Assembly: GCA_024707385.1 (NCBI GenBank)
Contig: JANPZW010000008.1
Location: forward strand, 620,001 to 684,000
Length of the DNA: 64,000 nucleotides
Direction: 5' to 3'
DNA from: Cellvibrionaceae bacterium
GTDB taxonomy: Bacteria > Pseudomonadota > Gammaproteobacteria > Pseudomonadales > Cellvibrionaceae
Position 1 is the stretch's first letter. Every line of letters starts with the position of its first letter. Positions 1-9,224 of this stretch are shown here, in pieces. The notes beneath the pieces are model-generated. The model was given only the letters and a program-made list of their open reading frames with translations, was not told the DNA's origin and did not search any database. A program made the translations under genes and the position numbers.

Positions 1-85
1 TCATGCTCGGCAAGATGTACCGTAAAACCTTTTTGGTTTCCGGCCTGGCCTGTTGCTGCTGATGGATCACCGGCAACTTGTTCAT
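1..85 (-). CDS. N-terminus of an unidentified protein, cut by the window edge
   Basis: On the minus strand an ATG at 85 opens a frame of 28 codons that runs off the left edge of the window. An AGGA ribosome-binding site sits a few bases upstream of the ATG. The visible part is polar and basic (Lys, Gln-rich stretch, then ETKKVLRYILPSM). That pattern would fit the cytoplasmic start of a membrane protein such as a MATE-type transporter, but this is only a guess. The 321 bases between it and the next gene (86-406) hold only overlapping short frames without a convincing start. Confidence 0.35.
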   Translation of the reverse strand, partial: MNKLPVIHQQQQARPETKKVLRYILPSM

Positions 86-406
86 GAATCCTGGCTGTGT
101 CCACGATAGTGTCGGAAGACGAACTTACCTCCATACTTATCCAAGTAAATTTTTTGTACTTAGAGTGATATCTATTTTGTCATGTAACAACAGCGGACGA
201 TTCACGCCATGTAAATCGCTGTGGTTTATATGGAATCATCACAATCCAGGCGCTCCTGCAATTTGCTGCACGCATCGGCGAAACTTTTCGCGTTTTGCAC
301 TCATTGGCCAGTTAGCCGGCGTGTCTTGCTTTGGCGCAGAAGCAGAACGTATTTTTCTTGCTGTCATAGCGACAACCGCTATGACAGCCTTGATGCTAAG
401 TGATGA

Positions 407-1738
407 TTAATGATGGTTATGACCGTCTTCTTCCTCAGTGCTGCCCACCCACAAAATCAAACCAGGAGCGAAGTCCAGGGAAATGGTTTTATCCGCATCA
501 AGTTTCCAATCGTGAATATCTACCACGCGTATTTCCTGAGCACCAACATCTGCCACATACGCTGTTTTGCCATTACCGGAAACGGTCAGTCGGAAAGTTT
601 GGCCACTGGCTTCAGTCGCTGCGGTTACCTGCAAGCGTGTACCTATGACAGTCCAGGCTTCGGTATCAAAAGCCGTCAGACCACCTTCAGTATCCAGTAT
701 CAGGAATAATTCACCGTCTTTCGCAAAGGCATAGGCTCTGGGAGTTTTGTCATACGCAATAGGTGCAATGGTTTCTAACAGCGGATTGATGGCGAAGAGC
801 GATATTGGGTCGGTGCTACTGTTGCGGCCGGCACCGACAAAATTGATGCTGTTTATGTCGCTAAATATCGAGCTGATGCGCGTACTGTTGGTAATTTTGT
901 GTGCGTGGAAATGATCGCCATGAGCTTCTACGAATAACACACCATCTCCGCAGCCAAAGGCAATATAGCCGCTATTCTGCGCGCTGCCGTGCAGTTGCGG
1001 GCAAGCATATTCCGGTTGGTCAAACAATGTCTCGGCGTGGAAGTGATCACCATCGCGCTCGCTGACTAGGATTTGAGTGGGACCGGGTTCTTCTGGCAGG
1101 CGTACCGTTGAAACCAGGTAATCACCCCAAGCTTGGGCGGCACCGTGTTGGCGAATTGAGTCGTGATGGGTAGCCAGCACGGTGCCAGCAGCAATGCCGG
1201 TATCGGTCATCAAATGAATTTCCGCAGGCACGCTGCCTTCAATGCCGTCAAAGAAAATAACGGTTTTATCGGCATGGATAGTGACGTGCGCGGGCCGGGC
1301 ACCAACGAGTTCAAGGCCTAATACTTGAGGGTCATCCAAATACAGGTGGCCGTGGCCACCGTGATCTTCCCATTCAACGCCGCTATCGATGAAATTCACC
1401 ACACCGTTATCGCCGCCCTGCACCGCAATTGCATAACGTTTGTTGGTGGTGGCGTAGAGCCCGGTTACCACAGACTCCACATGTAAATCGGCAATGGCTT
1501 CCTTTTCAGCCAAATCGAATACCACTATGTGATCATGGTGGCCGGGTTTGGTGACAAGCAAGCGCGCACCACTTTCGCTAAGTCCTGGCTCTGGGGTTGG
1601 AATAACGGGCGTGGGGTTTGGAACTGGGTCCCGTTCGACAATATTGGTTTTACTATTGCTGTCACAAGCGCCCAGGATGCTCGCCAGAATGATCGGAAAA
1701 ACATACTTTCCTATATTGCCCACTGCTAGTGTCTTCAT
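407..1738 (-). CDS. AztD-like zinc-binding periplasmic lipoprotein (beta-propeller)
   Basis: The protein has 443 residues. Its N-terminal signal ends in a lipobox (LGAC, Cys25), followed by a Pro-rich linker, so it is probably a lipoprotein facing the periplasm. The body has repeated strand-rich blades typical of YVTN/WD-like propellers. It is strikingly rich in His clusters: GHHDH near residue 66, DHGGHGH near 125, GDHFH near 230 and 275, and GHNHH at the C-terminus. This combination matches AztD, a periplasmic zinc metallochaperone that hands Zn to an ABC-transporter binding protein. It lies 38 bp downstream of a zinc-type TonB receptor on the same strand and probably shares its Zur-controlled promoter. 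No AztABC transporter is visible here. The family call is firm for a His-rich zinc propeller; the chaperone role is inferred. Confidence 0.72.
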   Translation of the reverse strand: MKTLAVGNIGKYVFPIILASILGACDSNSKTNIVERDPVPNPTPVIPTPEPGLSESGARLLVTKPGHHDHIVVFDLAEKEAIADLHVESVVTGLYATTNKRYAIAVQGGDNGVVNFIDSGVEWEDHGGHGHLYLDDPQVLGLELVGARPAHVTIHADKTVIFFDGIEGSVPAEIHLMTDTGIAAGTVLATHHDSIRQHGAAQAWGDYLVSTVRLPEEPGPTQILVSERDGDHFHAETLFDQPEYACPQLHGSAQNSGYIAFGCGDGVLFVEAHGDHFHAHKITNSTRISSIFSDINSINFVGAGRNSSTDPISLFAINPLLETIAPIAYDKTPRAYAFAKDGELFLILDTEGGLTAFDTEAWTVIGTRLQVTAATEASGQTFRLTVSGNGKTAYVADVGAQEIRVVDIHDWKLDADKTISLDFAPGLILWVGSTEEEDGHNHH

Positions 1739-1776
1739 GGTTTCACCTTCGGTAGTAAATGATGGTCATTAGAAAA

Positions 1777-4077
1777 TTAAAAACTCCCGCTGATGCCTAC
1801 AGCAAAGGAGCGGCTTGGTAATGGGGCTTTATCTTTTAGGAAGGAGGAATGCACGCGTGCATATTCGTCGGTCAGATTCTGTCCCTTGAGATAAACCGTT
1901 GTTCCAGGAATCCAATGGTCAAAGCCATAGCTCACCTGCAAATCCAACAAGGTATAGCCAGCGGTTAGTGCTTCCAGTGCAGCCACATCTTCTTGCTTGA
2001 AGTAATGCGTTGCGCTGGCCTCCAGCTCCAGGTTTTTCAGTTGATAATTGACGCGGCCACCGAGGCGCAGGGGGGAATTCGGGGTAGGTTGCCGCCATCA
2101 CGTAGTTCCCCGCGAATGTAGTCTGTCATCAGGGTGATTTTTAAGGGCGTGTCGGCTTGCCAGACGAATTCACCTTCTACACCGTAAAGTTTGGCATCAC
2201 GTGTCTGATAGAGGTAAAGCGGCATATCGAAGTAATGGAAATGATCATCATGCTGATGCGCGATACGCCTTGTCAGGCCGGTATTTGCCAAGTAGTAATA
2301 ATCATCAATAGCGTTGTAGAAAATGTTGGTGATAAAACCGAAATCGCCTCTAAATTTGCGCAGGGAGATATCGATATTGTTGGATGTTTCCAGTTTGACG
2401 TCCTGGCGCTGCAACTCGAAATGGAAACCGCCGCCAGTCTCTTGGTGAATGTCCAAGAGCGCACCGACTTCATATAAGCCCGAACCAATGTGCGCGCCGT
2501 ATGACAACAGCTCCGACGCGGACGGTGTGCGCTCGGCGTGGGTGATGGACACGGCAAAGTTATAATCCTGCGTGAACTCCCAAACGATACCTGCCGACAG
2601 GCTGAAGGGGTTTGATTGATAGTCGATGGAGTAATTCGAGAGTAGGGTGTAGTCGTAGCGCCCTACGTCAACAGCAAAGCTGTCAGCGGATATATCCACC
2701 TGCTCAATTCGTCCTCCCAGTTGTATCAGCAGTGGGCCGAAGTGGCGTTCTTCAATCAGCGCAAGTGCCCAGGTTTTCGTCAGGCTAGGTGGGGTAAAGG
2801 CTTCGTTGCCGACGGCAAAAAATCACTGCGCTTGTAATGCAGGGTCAAAGCACCGCGCCAGTCGATCAGCGGATGATGGAAAGCATCGATGCGCGCCTCA
2901 TAGCTTTCATTTGCGAATGTAGTGGCAATAAAATCCAGTTCGATCTCATGGTGTACGTAGTCGGTATAACCAAAGCGGGTGTTGATGGCACTGATGAAAT
3001 CGTTATTCAGCGCCAGTTCACTGATAAGCTGGATGCGATCCTGCTCCATATCAGCGTGTACCGGAATATCCTCATCGCCGTGGGAATGGCCAGGGATGCC
3101 ATAAGTGCGCTCCAGTCGTCCGACAGATAGGCCGACGAAGCCATTGTCGAGCAGATTGCTGCCACCTAGGTTAAAACCCTGGGCGTCGTAGGCCGAGCTT
3201 TTCAACCGTCCATGATGATCGTCTTGGTCGATCTCGGCGCTGCCGGGAATTTTATAGTCGTCAGAGTCGCGCCAGAAACCATCGGCGTGAACCGCAAAAT
3301 GGTCAGTGCCACTGGTCACACTGCCGGACACTAGTTTGTCATTGGCTACCGAATTGTGTTCGATCCGCCATTCTCCCTTGGTATCACCGGACCGCGGTAC
3401 GCGGTCGTCTACGATATTCACTACCCCGCCAATGGCGCCGCTGCCATAAAACAGAGTTGCTGGGCCGCGCAAGATTTCGATCTGACGGGCGGTAGAGGCT
3501 TCGGTAGAGACGACATGATCCGGCCCGACTCGTGAGGCATCGCCGGCATCCAGACCATTCTGAGTGATCAATATCCTCGGCCCTTCAAGGCCGCGGATAA
3601 TCGGGCTGCTGGCGACGGGGCCGTAATAGCTTGAATGGATACCCGCCTCGTTTTTCAGGGTGTCGCCCAGTGTGGAGGCTGCCGTCGGCGCAGTTGCTCT
3701 TCGCTGAGTACGGTGATGGGCTGAGCCGATTCAATATTGGAGGCGTGCCAGGGGAGGCCAGTGACATGAACGATTTCGAGAGATGCTGGATTCAGCACAA
3801 TGTCTAATGGGGCAGGGGCTTTCTCAAGGTGCACAGTCCGGTGAGCAAAGCCGGCAGCCTTCACGTGCAGTTCCTGCTGCCTGCCCGAGGGGTTGGGTAG
3901 GACAAATCGCCCGTGTTCGTCAGAGCGAACGCGGGTGTTGGTGCCGATGGCCTCTACTGAGGCCCCTTCGATAGGAATGCCCTCACTATTGCGGACCACT
4001 CCCCTTACGTCGCTCGCCAAGGTAATTTGCGTAATCGTTAATAAGCCTAATGCTGCAATGACTCTATTCACATTCAC
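1777..4077 (-). pseudogene. ZnuD-like TonB-dependent outer-membrane receptor, split by three frame breaks
   Basis: This outer-membrane receptor reads as one gene of about 765 residues if three single-base breaks are repaired. The breaks are near 3675, in the A6 run 2817-2822, and in the G6 run 2070-2075. Order: signal peptide, carboxypeptidase-regulatory-like domain (residues 22-90), TonB box (EIVHVTG), plug (EILRGPATLFYGSGAIGGVVNIV), 22-strand barrel, and a terminal Phe. Extracellular-loop segments rich in His and Asp (GHSHGDEDIPVHAD; HQHDDHFHYFD) resemble the zinc-binding loops of ZnuD. It starts at an ATG 95 bp from the Zur-like palindrome and precedes the AztD-like gene. Two of the three breaks fall in homopolymers, so the gene may be intact in the organism. 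I list it as broken because that is what the sequence shows. Confidence 0.82.
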
Positions 4078-4172
4078 TCCTCATAGTGATGTCTGACTTC
4101 AGGCGCTTGCAGGATGGAGGGTGAAGAAGCAAAGGCGTGCCTCACTCCTCGGAGCGTAACTAACTGCATTTA

Positions 4173-4202
4173 GCGTGAGATATGTTATAACATATCTCAC
4201 GC
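4173..4202. promoter_or_regulatory. Perfect 30-bp palindrome with Zur-box-like core
   Basis: Positions 4173-4187 and 4188-4202 are exact reverse complements. The centre reads ATGTTATAACAT, which resembles the gammaproteobacterial Zur operator (GAAATGTTATAWTATAACATTTC type). It lies 95 bp upstream of the zinc receptor start on the minus strand, the expected place for a zinc-dependent repressor. There is no U-tract, so a terminator is unlikely. Confidence 0.72.
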
Positions 4203-4423
4203 GGTGAAAATATTGTTCGGTTGGCAATACATTACCTATCCGTGCAGTGAACCAACCCGATGCGCTAGTCGCATGGGAAACGGTGTTGTTTGCTGAAAGG
4301 CACCCTCAATTCGTTTTTGGGAGTAGCGAGAAATGGGAGCATTACGATTATTAATGGCCTAGCGATTTGAAAGCGTGGCCTTGTTTCGCGTGCGCGTTGT
4401 GTAACATATTGCCAGGCTCCCCG

Positions 4424-4545
4424 GTCTGCGGCTCTAAACGCTCCTGCAAGGAAAAGAGCAGCTGAGAAGAAGCGCAGCTCTATCTGGCGAGCTGCAGCCT
4501 CAAAATCGATGGTGATGGAGCGGAATTCCTTGCGAAGCGCTAGTC
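4424..4545 (+). pseudogene. Relic of a nuclease C-terminal excalibur (Ca-binding) domain
   Basis: In the plus-strand frame from 4424 the translation gives VCGSKRSCKEKSS, a stop, then EEAQLYLASCSLKIDGDG. After a one-base shift it continues GIPCEAL. This is the CGSKRxCxxMSSCxEA...CG...DGDGDGxPCE pattern of the excalibur domain at the C-terminus of many secreted thermonucleases. The conserved Cys codon after SS has become TGA and the DxDGxxCE end is out of frame. The N-terminal nuclease domain is absent here. A similar tail belongs to the nuclease gene at 34.4-35.0 kb, so this is probably an old remnant of a paralogue. Confidence 0.6.
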
Positions 4546-4669
4546 GATGGGCCGCTATCGAGGCAAGTTCTGTTGAGGGGTTTGCAATTGATCCGTAGCT
4601 TCTGCGAGAAGCAGATTGCTAGAGCAGGGCTCTTGATGTATATTTTTTTGCCGATTAACTAATATTATT

Positions 4670-5637
4670 TTGATGTGCAAGGGTTGTTGGCTGGACTGTC
4701 ATCATATCAAACGACTCGCGCTCCTGAGGCAGAACTTGCAAAAGCTCAAAGACTTCGCAATCAATAGGTTTGCCCTTTGTAAATCGATTCTCGCCAACTG
4801 TTTAATCTGTTGTTTTGTATGGTTGCTCGGCTTAGAAAGCGGTTGGGCACGAACACTGATGGTTAATCGCCCGTTTTCAGACCACCATCGCTATTGTTAC
4901 GGCCTATTAGAAACGGCCCTCAAATATCATGGCAATAAATATACACTGAAGAATCGAGATGATGCTATGCAAGCTCAAGCTCGCGAAGTGGAAGAGCTCA
5001 ACGATGGCAAGGTATCGGTGATCTGGATCGCAACGAGTATTGATTTCGAAGAAAAATTATTACCTATACGCGTCCCCCTCTATAAAGGTCTTCTCGGATA
5101 TCGGATTTTTATTATTCGTAAGGGTGAACAAGATCGTTTTGATCGCGTGCAATCCCTGGATGACTTACGAGCGATTCTGTTGGGACAGGGCAGGGGGTGG
5201 ACAGACACGGCTGTGTTGCAAGCCAATTAGTTGAAAGTCGTCACTGCCGCTAAATACGAAGGTTTATTTCATATGCTAGATGGAGGGCGTTTTGCCGCAT
5301 ATCCGCGCGGCGTGCATGAACCCTGGAGTGAAATTGCCGGCAGGCCGGAGCTGGAGCTGGCAGTTGAGAAAAAGCTTATGCTGGCCTATAAAATGCCCAT
5401 GTATTTTTTGTCGCTAAGCACGATCAGGAACTCGCTTCCGATATTGAAAAAGGCCTTCTAATGGCTGTCGATGATGGCTCTTTTGATCGCTATTTTTTCG
5501 AGAATCCCATGATTCGGGACGTCCTGGAAAAAGCCGATCTTAAAAATCGTAAAATATTTGAATTAATGAATCCTTTGTTACCCCCTGAAACCCCGCTCAA
5601 CAACAGCAAGCTTTGGTTTGACACTTCCTATAAGTAG
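4670..5637 (+). pseudogene. Periplasmic substrate-binding (family 3-like) protein, disrupted
   Basis: This would be an exported protein of about 320 residues: signal peptide ending near GLESGWA, then a type 2 solute-binding fold (RTLMVNRPF..., LLPIRVPLYKGLLGYRIF, VQSLDDLRAI, DGGRFAAYPRG, KMPMYF, ELASDIEKGL, DGSFDRYF). The family resembles the substrate-binding-like proteins often found beside diguanylate cyclases. Two lesions are visible. One is an in-frame TAG at 5228-5230, where the frame otherwise continues unchanged. The other is a one-base loss in the T6 run 5404-5409, after which FVAKHDQELASDIEKGL continues to a stop at 5637. A nonsense codon plus a frame break favours true decay, although sequence error could explain the second. 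It converges on a truncated diguanylate cyclase. Confidence 0.68.
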
Positions 5638-5711
5638 GGTTTTCTTGCGTCTGGCGGTCTTGGAAAAAGACCTGCCTTGTGAAAGAAGCGCGAACTCCGC
5701 ACTTTATCGGT

Positions 5712-5737
5712 AAATTTCGACTGAGCAGTCGAAATTT
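5712..5737. terminator. Strong hairpin between convergent gene remnants
   Basis: An 11-bp perfect stem (AAATTTCGACT/AGTCGAAATTT) closes on the four-base loop GAGC. It lies between the convergent solute-binding gene (ends 5637) and cyclase remnant (ends 5909). The AT-rich stem base gives partial T-tracts on both strands, so a bidirectional terminator is plausible. There is no long U run, so confidence is moderate. Confidence 0.45.
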
Positions 5738-5908
5738 CTAGCAGATATATTTCCGCGTTCGAAGATAATAGTTTCTATATGCATAAATCCTGTTCGCTCT
5801 GGATCCGACGCTCCGGGAAGACTTAAAATAAATAAGTTAAAGAGCCGGCGCTTTCGCAGACTAGCATCAAGTCATTCAGTAGTTTTTGGCTGCTGAGCAA
5901 CGCAGATT

Positions 5909-6497
5909 TCAAAAATGCTGCTCCACGGTTTTACGAATGCGTTCCGCCATGAAAGGCGCCTCGTCGCGGTCGGCGAACCGGCTGACGATCAGGAACTCCT
6001 CCCCGCCCCAGCGCACGACACAATCGGATTGCCGGCAAATCTGGGTGAGCAGTTCCGCCAATTGCACGAGCAGATTATCCCCGGCGGCATGGCCATGGAT
6101 ATCGTTGACCGATTTGAAACGATCCACGTCCAGCAAAAAGAACGTGAGATCCAGCGAGTTTTTTGTCGGGCTGCGGTGCGGGAATTTATTGTCGTATTCG
6201 CGCTGCACTTTGGCGACGTCGGCCGGCATCAGTTTTTGCAGATAACGGCGGTTGCTCAAACCCGTCAGCGGGTCGGAACAGGCTGATGGCCTCCAACTGC
6301 GCGTACGCCCGTTCGAGTTCCGCGTTTTTATGCTGTAGCTCGGCGGTGCGATCGGCCACTTTGATTTCCAGGCTGCGACTGGTCTTGCGCTCGTCGAGCA
6401 CTTTCTTGTGCTGTGTATAGACGAAATATATCAATAAGCCGAGAGCCGACCCTATATAAAGACAATAAGCCCACCAGGTTTTCCATGGTGGCGGCAG
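5909..6497 (-). pseudogene. Truncated membrane-linked diguanylate cyclase (GGEEF)
   Basis: The readable part starts with a PPPWKTWWAY segment and a transmembrane helix (LYIGSALGLLIYFVY). A coiled coil (LEIKVADRTAELQHKNAELERAYAQLEAIS) and a GGDEF domain follow. PPPW-x-TWWAY is the usual junction after the Y_Y_Y domain in two-component-regulator-propeller sensors, so the whole sensory propeller is missing upstream. A frame break near 6277 separates the coiled coil from DPLTGLSNRRYL. The active-site GGEEF and Mg-binding DVD are present, with an RxxD inhibitory site five residues before GGEEF. The frame then stops after KTVEQHF, about 50 residues before the normal end. With both ends lost it is unlikely to be functional. 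Confidence 0.75.
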
Positions 6498-6903
6498 TCA
6501 ATCGGTTGCAAAGATGGATAAAGAATTGGGTAGTGATCGCCGCTCATTGAGTCTGCATTGCGATCAGGTCTATTAGTTATAGCACCACCCGGAGTTTCGG
6601 CATGCCGGTTGGCAGGGAGTCACGACAGCCAAGCTATCGCCCCTTAGCGCGCCTCCTGCGAAAGCGTTACCCGCCCGCACTTTCTGAAAAAGAAGGGTTG
6701 GAATTGATGGTAGGGTGGTATTTTCCATCTTGATTTAGCTGAAAAATTCATTGTCAAGTGCTGCTCGTAGCAAAGCGAAGCTGTCGGCTTATATCCGCGA
6801 CGATTCAAATCGGAATAATCGGCGGCAGCGAGGGAGGAGGCTTAATAATTCAGCCGGATTCTTGAACTATGCTTATTTTGTTAATAAATATGAGCGCAAT
6901 GTA

Positions 6904-9111
6904 ATGCAAACGCCACCAATTCCTCATGACGAAGCTGAGCGCATTATTGCCTTGCGAACTGCGAATATCCTGGACACTCCACCGGAAGAGACTTTTGACA
7001 GGATTACCCGCTTGGTTTCTTCCATATTGAACGTGCCTATTGCACTCGTTTCTTTGGTGGATAGTGATCGGCAATGGTTTAAATCCCAGGTGGGATTGGG
7101 CGCCACCGAAACGACAAGAAACGTATCCTTCTGCGCACATGCTATCTTGAGCCCCGAAGTGTTTGTCATCAAGGATGTTCTGACGGATACCCGTTTTGCC
7201 GATAATCCACTGGTGACAGGAAATCCCCATATAAGATTTTACGCTGGTGTTCCATTATATTCGGTTGAAGGGCATGCCTTAGGAACCCTATGTTCGATTG
7301 ATCATGTCCCTCGTGAATTCAGCAGTGATCAAATAGCCATTCTTAAGGATTTGGCCAAAATTGTGGAAGAGTTGCTGCAGCAACGGCAAATCGCCTACGC
7401 GGCAAAAACCCTGCTGCAATCCCTTGAGGAAAGGGAGGAAAGATACCGTCACCTGATAGAGCAATCCCCGGACGCATTTATTATTCATAATGACGGCATT
7501 ATCAGTTTCGTCAATCGAGCAGCCTTGAATTTATTGAATGCTGAATGTTTTGAAGAATTGATAGGCAGACCGGTTCTGTCCATTGTCGCGCCCGAATATA
7601 CCAATATTGTGCAGGAGCGTATGGCACGGGCCATGAATGAGGGGCAGGATAACCCTTTATATGAGTTGGAATGGTTGCGCAAAAACGGCAGCCGTGTGTT
7701 TGTCGAGGTTACCAGCATTCCCTATTTGATGGGCAACAAGCGGGGTGTTCAGGTGATCGCCCGCGATATCACAGAGCGAAAGCAGGAAAAGTTGGAACTG
7801 GAGCGATTGGCAACCAATGACATATTGACCGGATTACCAAATCGCACACTCCTGATGGACCGGCTGAGACAGGGTGTTTCCCGTTGGAATCGCAACCGGC
7901 AGCGGGCGGTGATCGCCTTTTTCGGCCTCGATCATTTTAAATACATCAACGACACTTTTGGCAATGGGGTGGGTGACCAGACATTAGTTGAAATCGCGAA
8001 GAAACTTCGCACGTTGTTGCGCAGCAGTGATACTGGGGCGCGTATTGGCGGTGACGAATTTGTTTTAATCATGGAAGAAATGCCGGACGATGAGGCACCT
8101 GCCAAGATTTTACAGCGCATCTTTAATCAACTATCGCAGCCGATATGGATCGGAGCCCAGGAAATATCCATACGCTGCAGTGCGGGCTTTTCGAATTATC
8201 CCGATGACGGGGTGGATGCTGATGCTCTGCTGAACGCCGCATACGCGGCCATGCATCGCGCAAAAGATATGGGAAGATCGAATATTCAACGTTATCTGAC
8301 TGATATGCGGTTGCGGACAAGTGAACGTATCATGCTGGAAAATGAATTGCGGCATGCCATTGGCCGTAATGAGCTGATGCTCTGCTACCAACCGAAAATC
8401 GAGGCCCTGTCCGGAAAAATCATCGGTGCCGAAGCGCTGGTCCGTTGGAAACATCCCAGGCTGGGGTTCATTTCTCCCGCTCGCTTTATTCCGATTGCCG
8501 AAGAATCCGGGCTCATTCTTCCTGTCGGCGAGTGGATTATCCGCACGGTATGTGAACAAATTGAATTCTGGCAGGGCGCCGGCCTGGGAAGTGTGCCAGT
8601 CGCCATCAATCTATCGGGCCGGCAGTTTTTGCAGCAGGATATCGCTGATTTCATAAAGAATGTCGTGGATTCTGTCGGCATAGATCCAACACTTCTGGAA
8701 TTTGAATTGACCGAGAGCATGTCAATGGGCAATCCGGAAAGAAGCATTTTGATCATGAGGGAAATGAAAGCATTGGGCGTGAGCTTGAGTATTGATGATT
8801 TCGGTACGGGTTATTCGAATCTCAGTCATTTGAAACGGTTTCCGGTGGACAAACTCAAAATTGATCAATCGTTTATCGGTGATATCACGACAAGTGCTGA
8901 GACGCTGGCTCTGGTGAGAGCCATAATTGCCATGGCACATAGCTTGCGGCTCACTGTTGTCGCCGAGGGCGTGGAAACTGAGGAGCAACTGTCATTGTTG
9001 ATATCCCATCAATGCGACCAGGTTCAAGGATATCTGTTCAGCAAGCCGATGTTTCAGCAGGAATATACTGCTTTTATTCTGGGTGCCCCTGATGTTTCAA
9101 AGAGAAAATAA
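6904..9111 (+). CDS. GAF-PAS-GGDEF-EAL protein, probable c-di-GMP phosphodiesterase
   Basis: I choose the ATG at 6904 (MQTPPIPHDEAERIIALR) because the GAF family starts there; the open frame extends to 6751 without homology. Domains: GAF 25-165, PAS 185-300, GGDEF 305-465, EAL 480-735. The EAL domain keeps the expected catalytic elements (EALVRW, NLSGRQF, ELTES, DDFGTGYSNL, KIDQSF, EGVETEEQ). The GGDEF domain has GGDEF and an RSSD inhibitory site, but the first Mg-binding Asp of the DxD motif is Gly (FFGLDHFKYIND). Cyclase activity is therefore doubtful; a GTP- or c-di-GMP-sensing role and net phosphodiesterase activity are more likely. The soluble GAF-PAS input suggests a cytoplasmic sensor. 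It is followed by a second GAF/PAS cyclase on the same strand. Confidence 0.9.
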   Translation: MQTPPIPHDEAERIIALRTANILDTPPEETFDRITRLVSSILNVPIALVSLVDSDRQWFKSQVGLGATETTRNVSFCAHAILSPEVFVIKDVLTDTRFADNPLVTGNPHIRFYAGVPLYSVEGHALGTLCSIDHVPREFSSDQIAILKDLAKIVEELLQQRQIAYAAKTLLQSLEEREERYRHLIEQSPDAFIIHNDGIISFVNRAALNLLNAECFEELIGRPVLSIVAPEYTNIVQERMARAMNEGQDNPLYELEWLRKNGSRVFVEVTSIPYLMGNKRGVQVIARDITERKQEKLELERLATNDILTGLPNRTLLMDRLRQGVSRWNRNRQRAVIAFFGLDHFKYINDTFGNGVGDQTLVEIAKKLRTLLRSSDTGARIGGDEFVLIMEEMPDDEAPAKILQRIFNQLSQPIWIGAQEISIRCSAGFSNYPDDGVDADALLNAAYAAMHRAKDMGRSNIQRYLTDMRLRTSERIMLENELRHAIGRNELMLCYQPKIEALSGKIIGAEALVRWKHPRLGFISPARFIPIAEESGLILPVGEWIIRTVCEQIEFWQGAGLGSVPVAINLSGRQFLQQDIADFIKNVVDSVGIDPTLLEFELTESMSMGNPERSILIMREMKALGVSLSIDDFGTGYSNLSHLKRFPVDKLKIDQSFIGDITTSAETLALVRAIIAMAHSLRLTVVAEGVETEEQLSLLISHQCDQVQGYLFSKPMFQQEYTAFILGAPDVSKRK

Positions 9112-9224
9112 TTCCGCTTGGCTGGGCAGGGAAGAGATTCGCCGGATATATGGGCATGCGACACAGCACGTGTGCCGTTCTGGATGTTGCCTAAACTTTG
9201 TTTATCTGTCTTGAAGATACATCT

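Noticed and set aside
78..648. Overlapping plus-strand frames at the left edge
   Set aside because: No domain, no ribosome-binding site, and partly antisense to the AztD-like gene.
4173..4202. Palindrome as a transcription terminator
   Set aside because: The stem is AT-rich with no loop and no T-run, and it stands upstream of the receptor gene, so an operator is the better reading.
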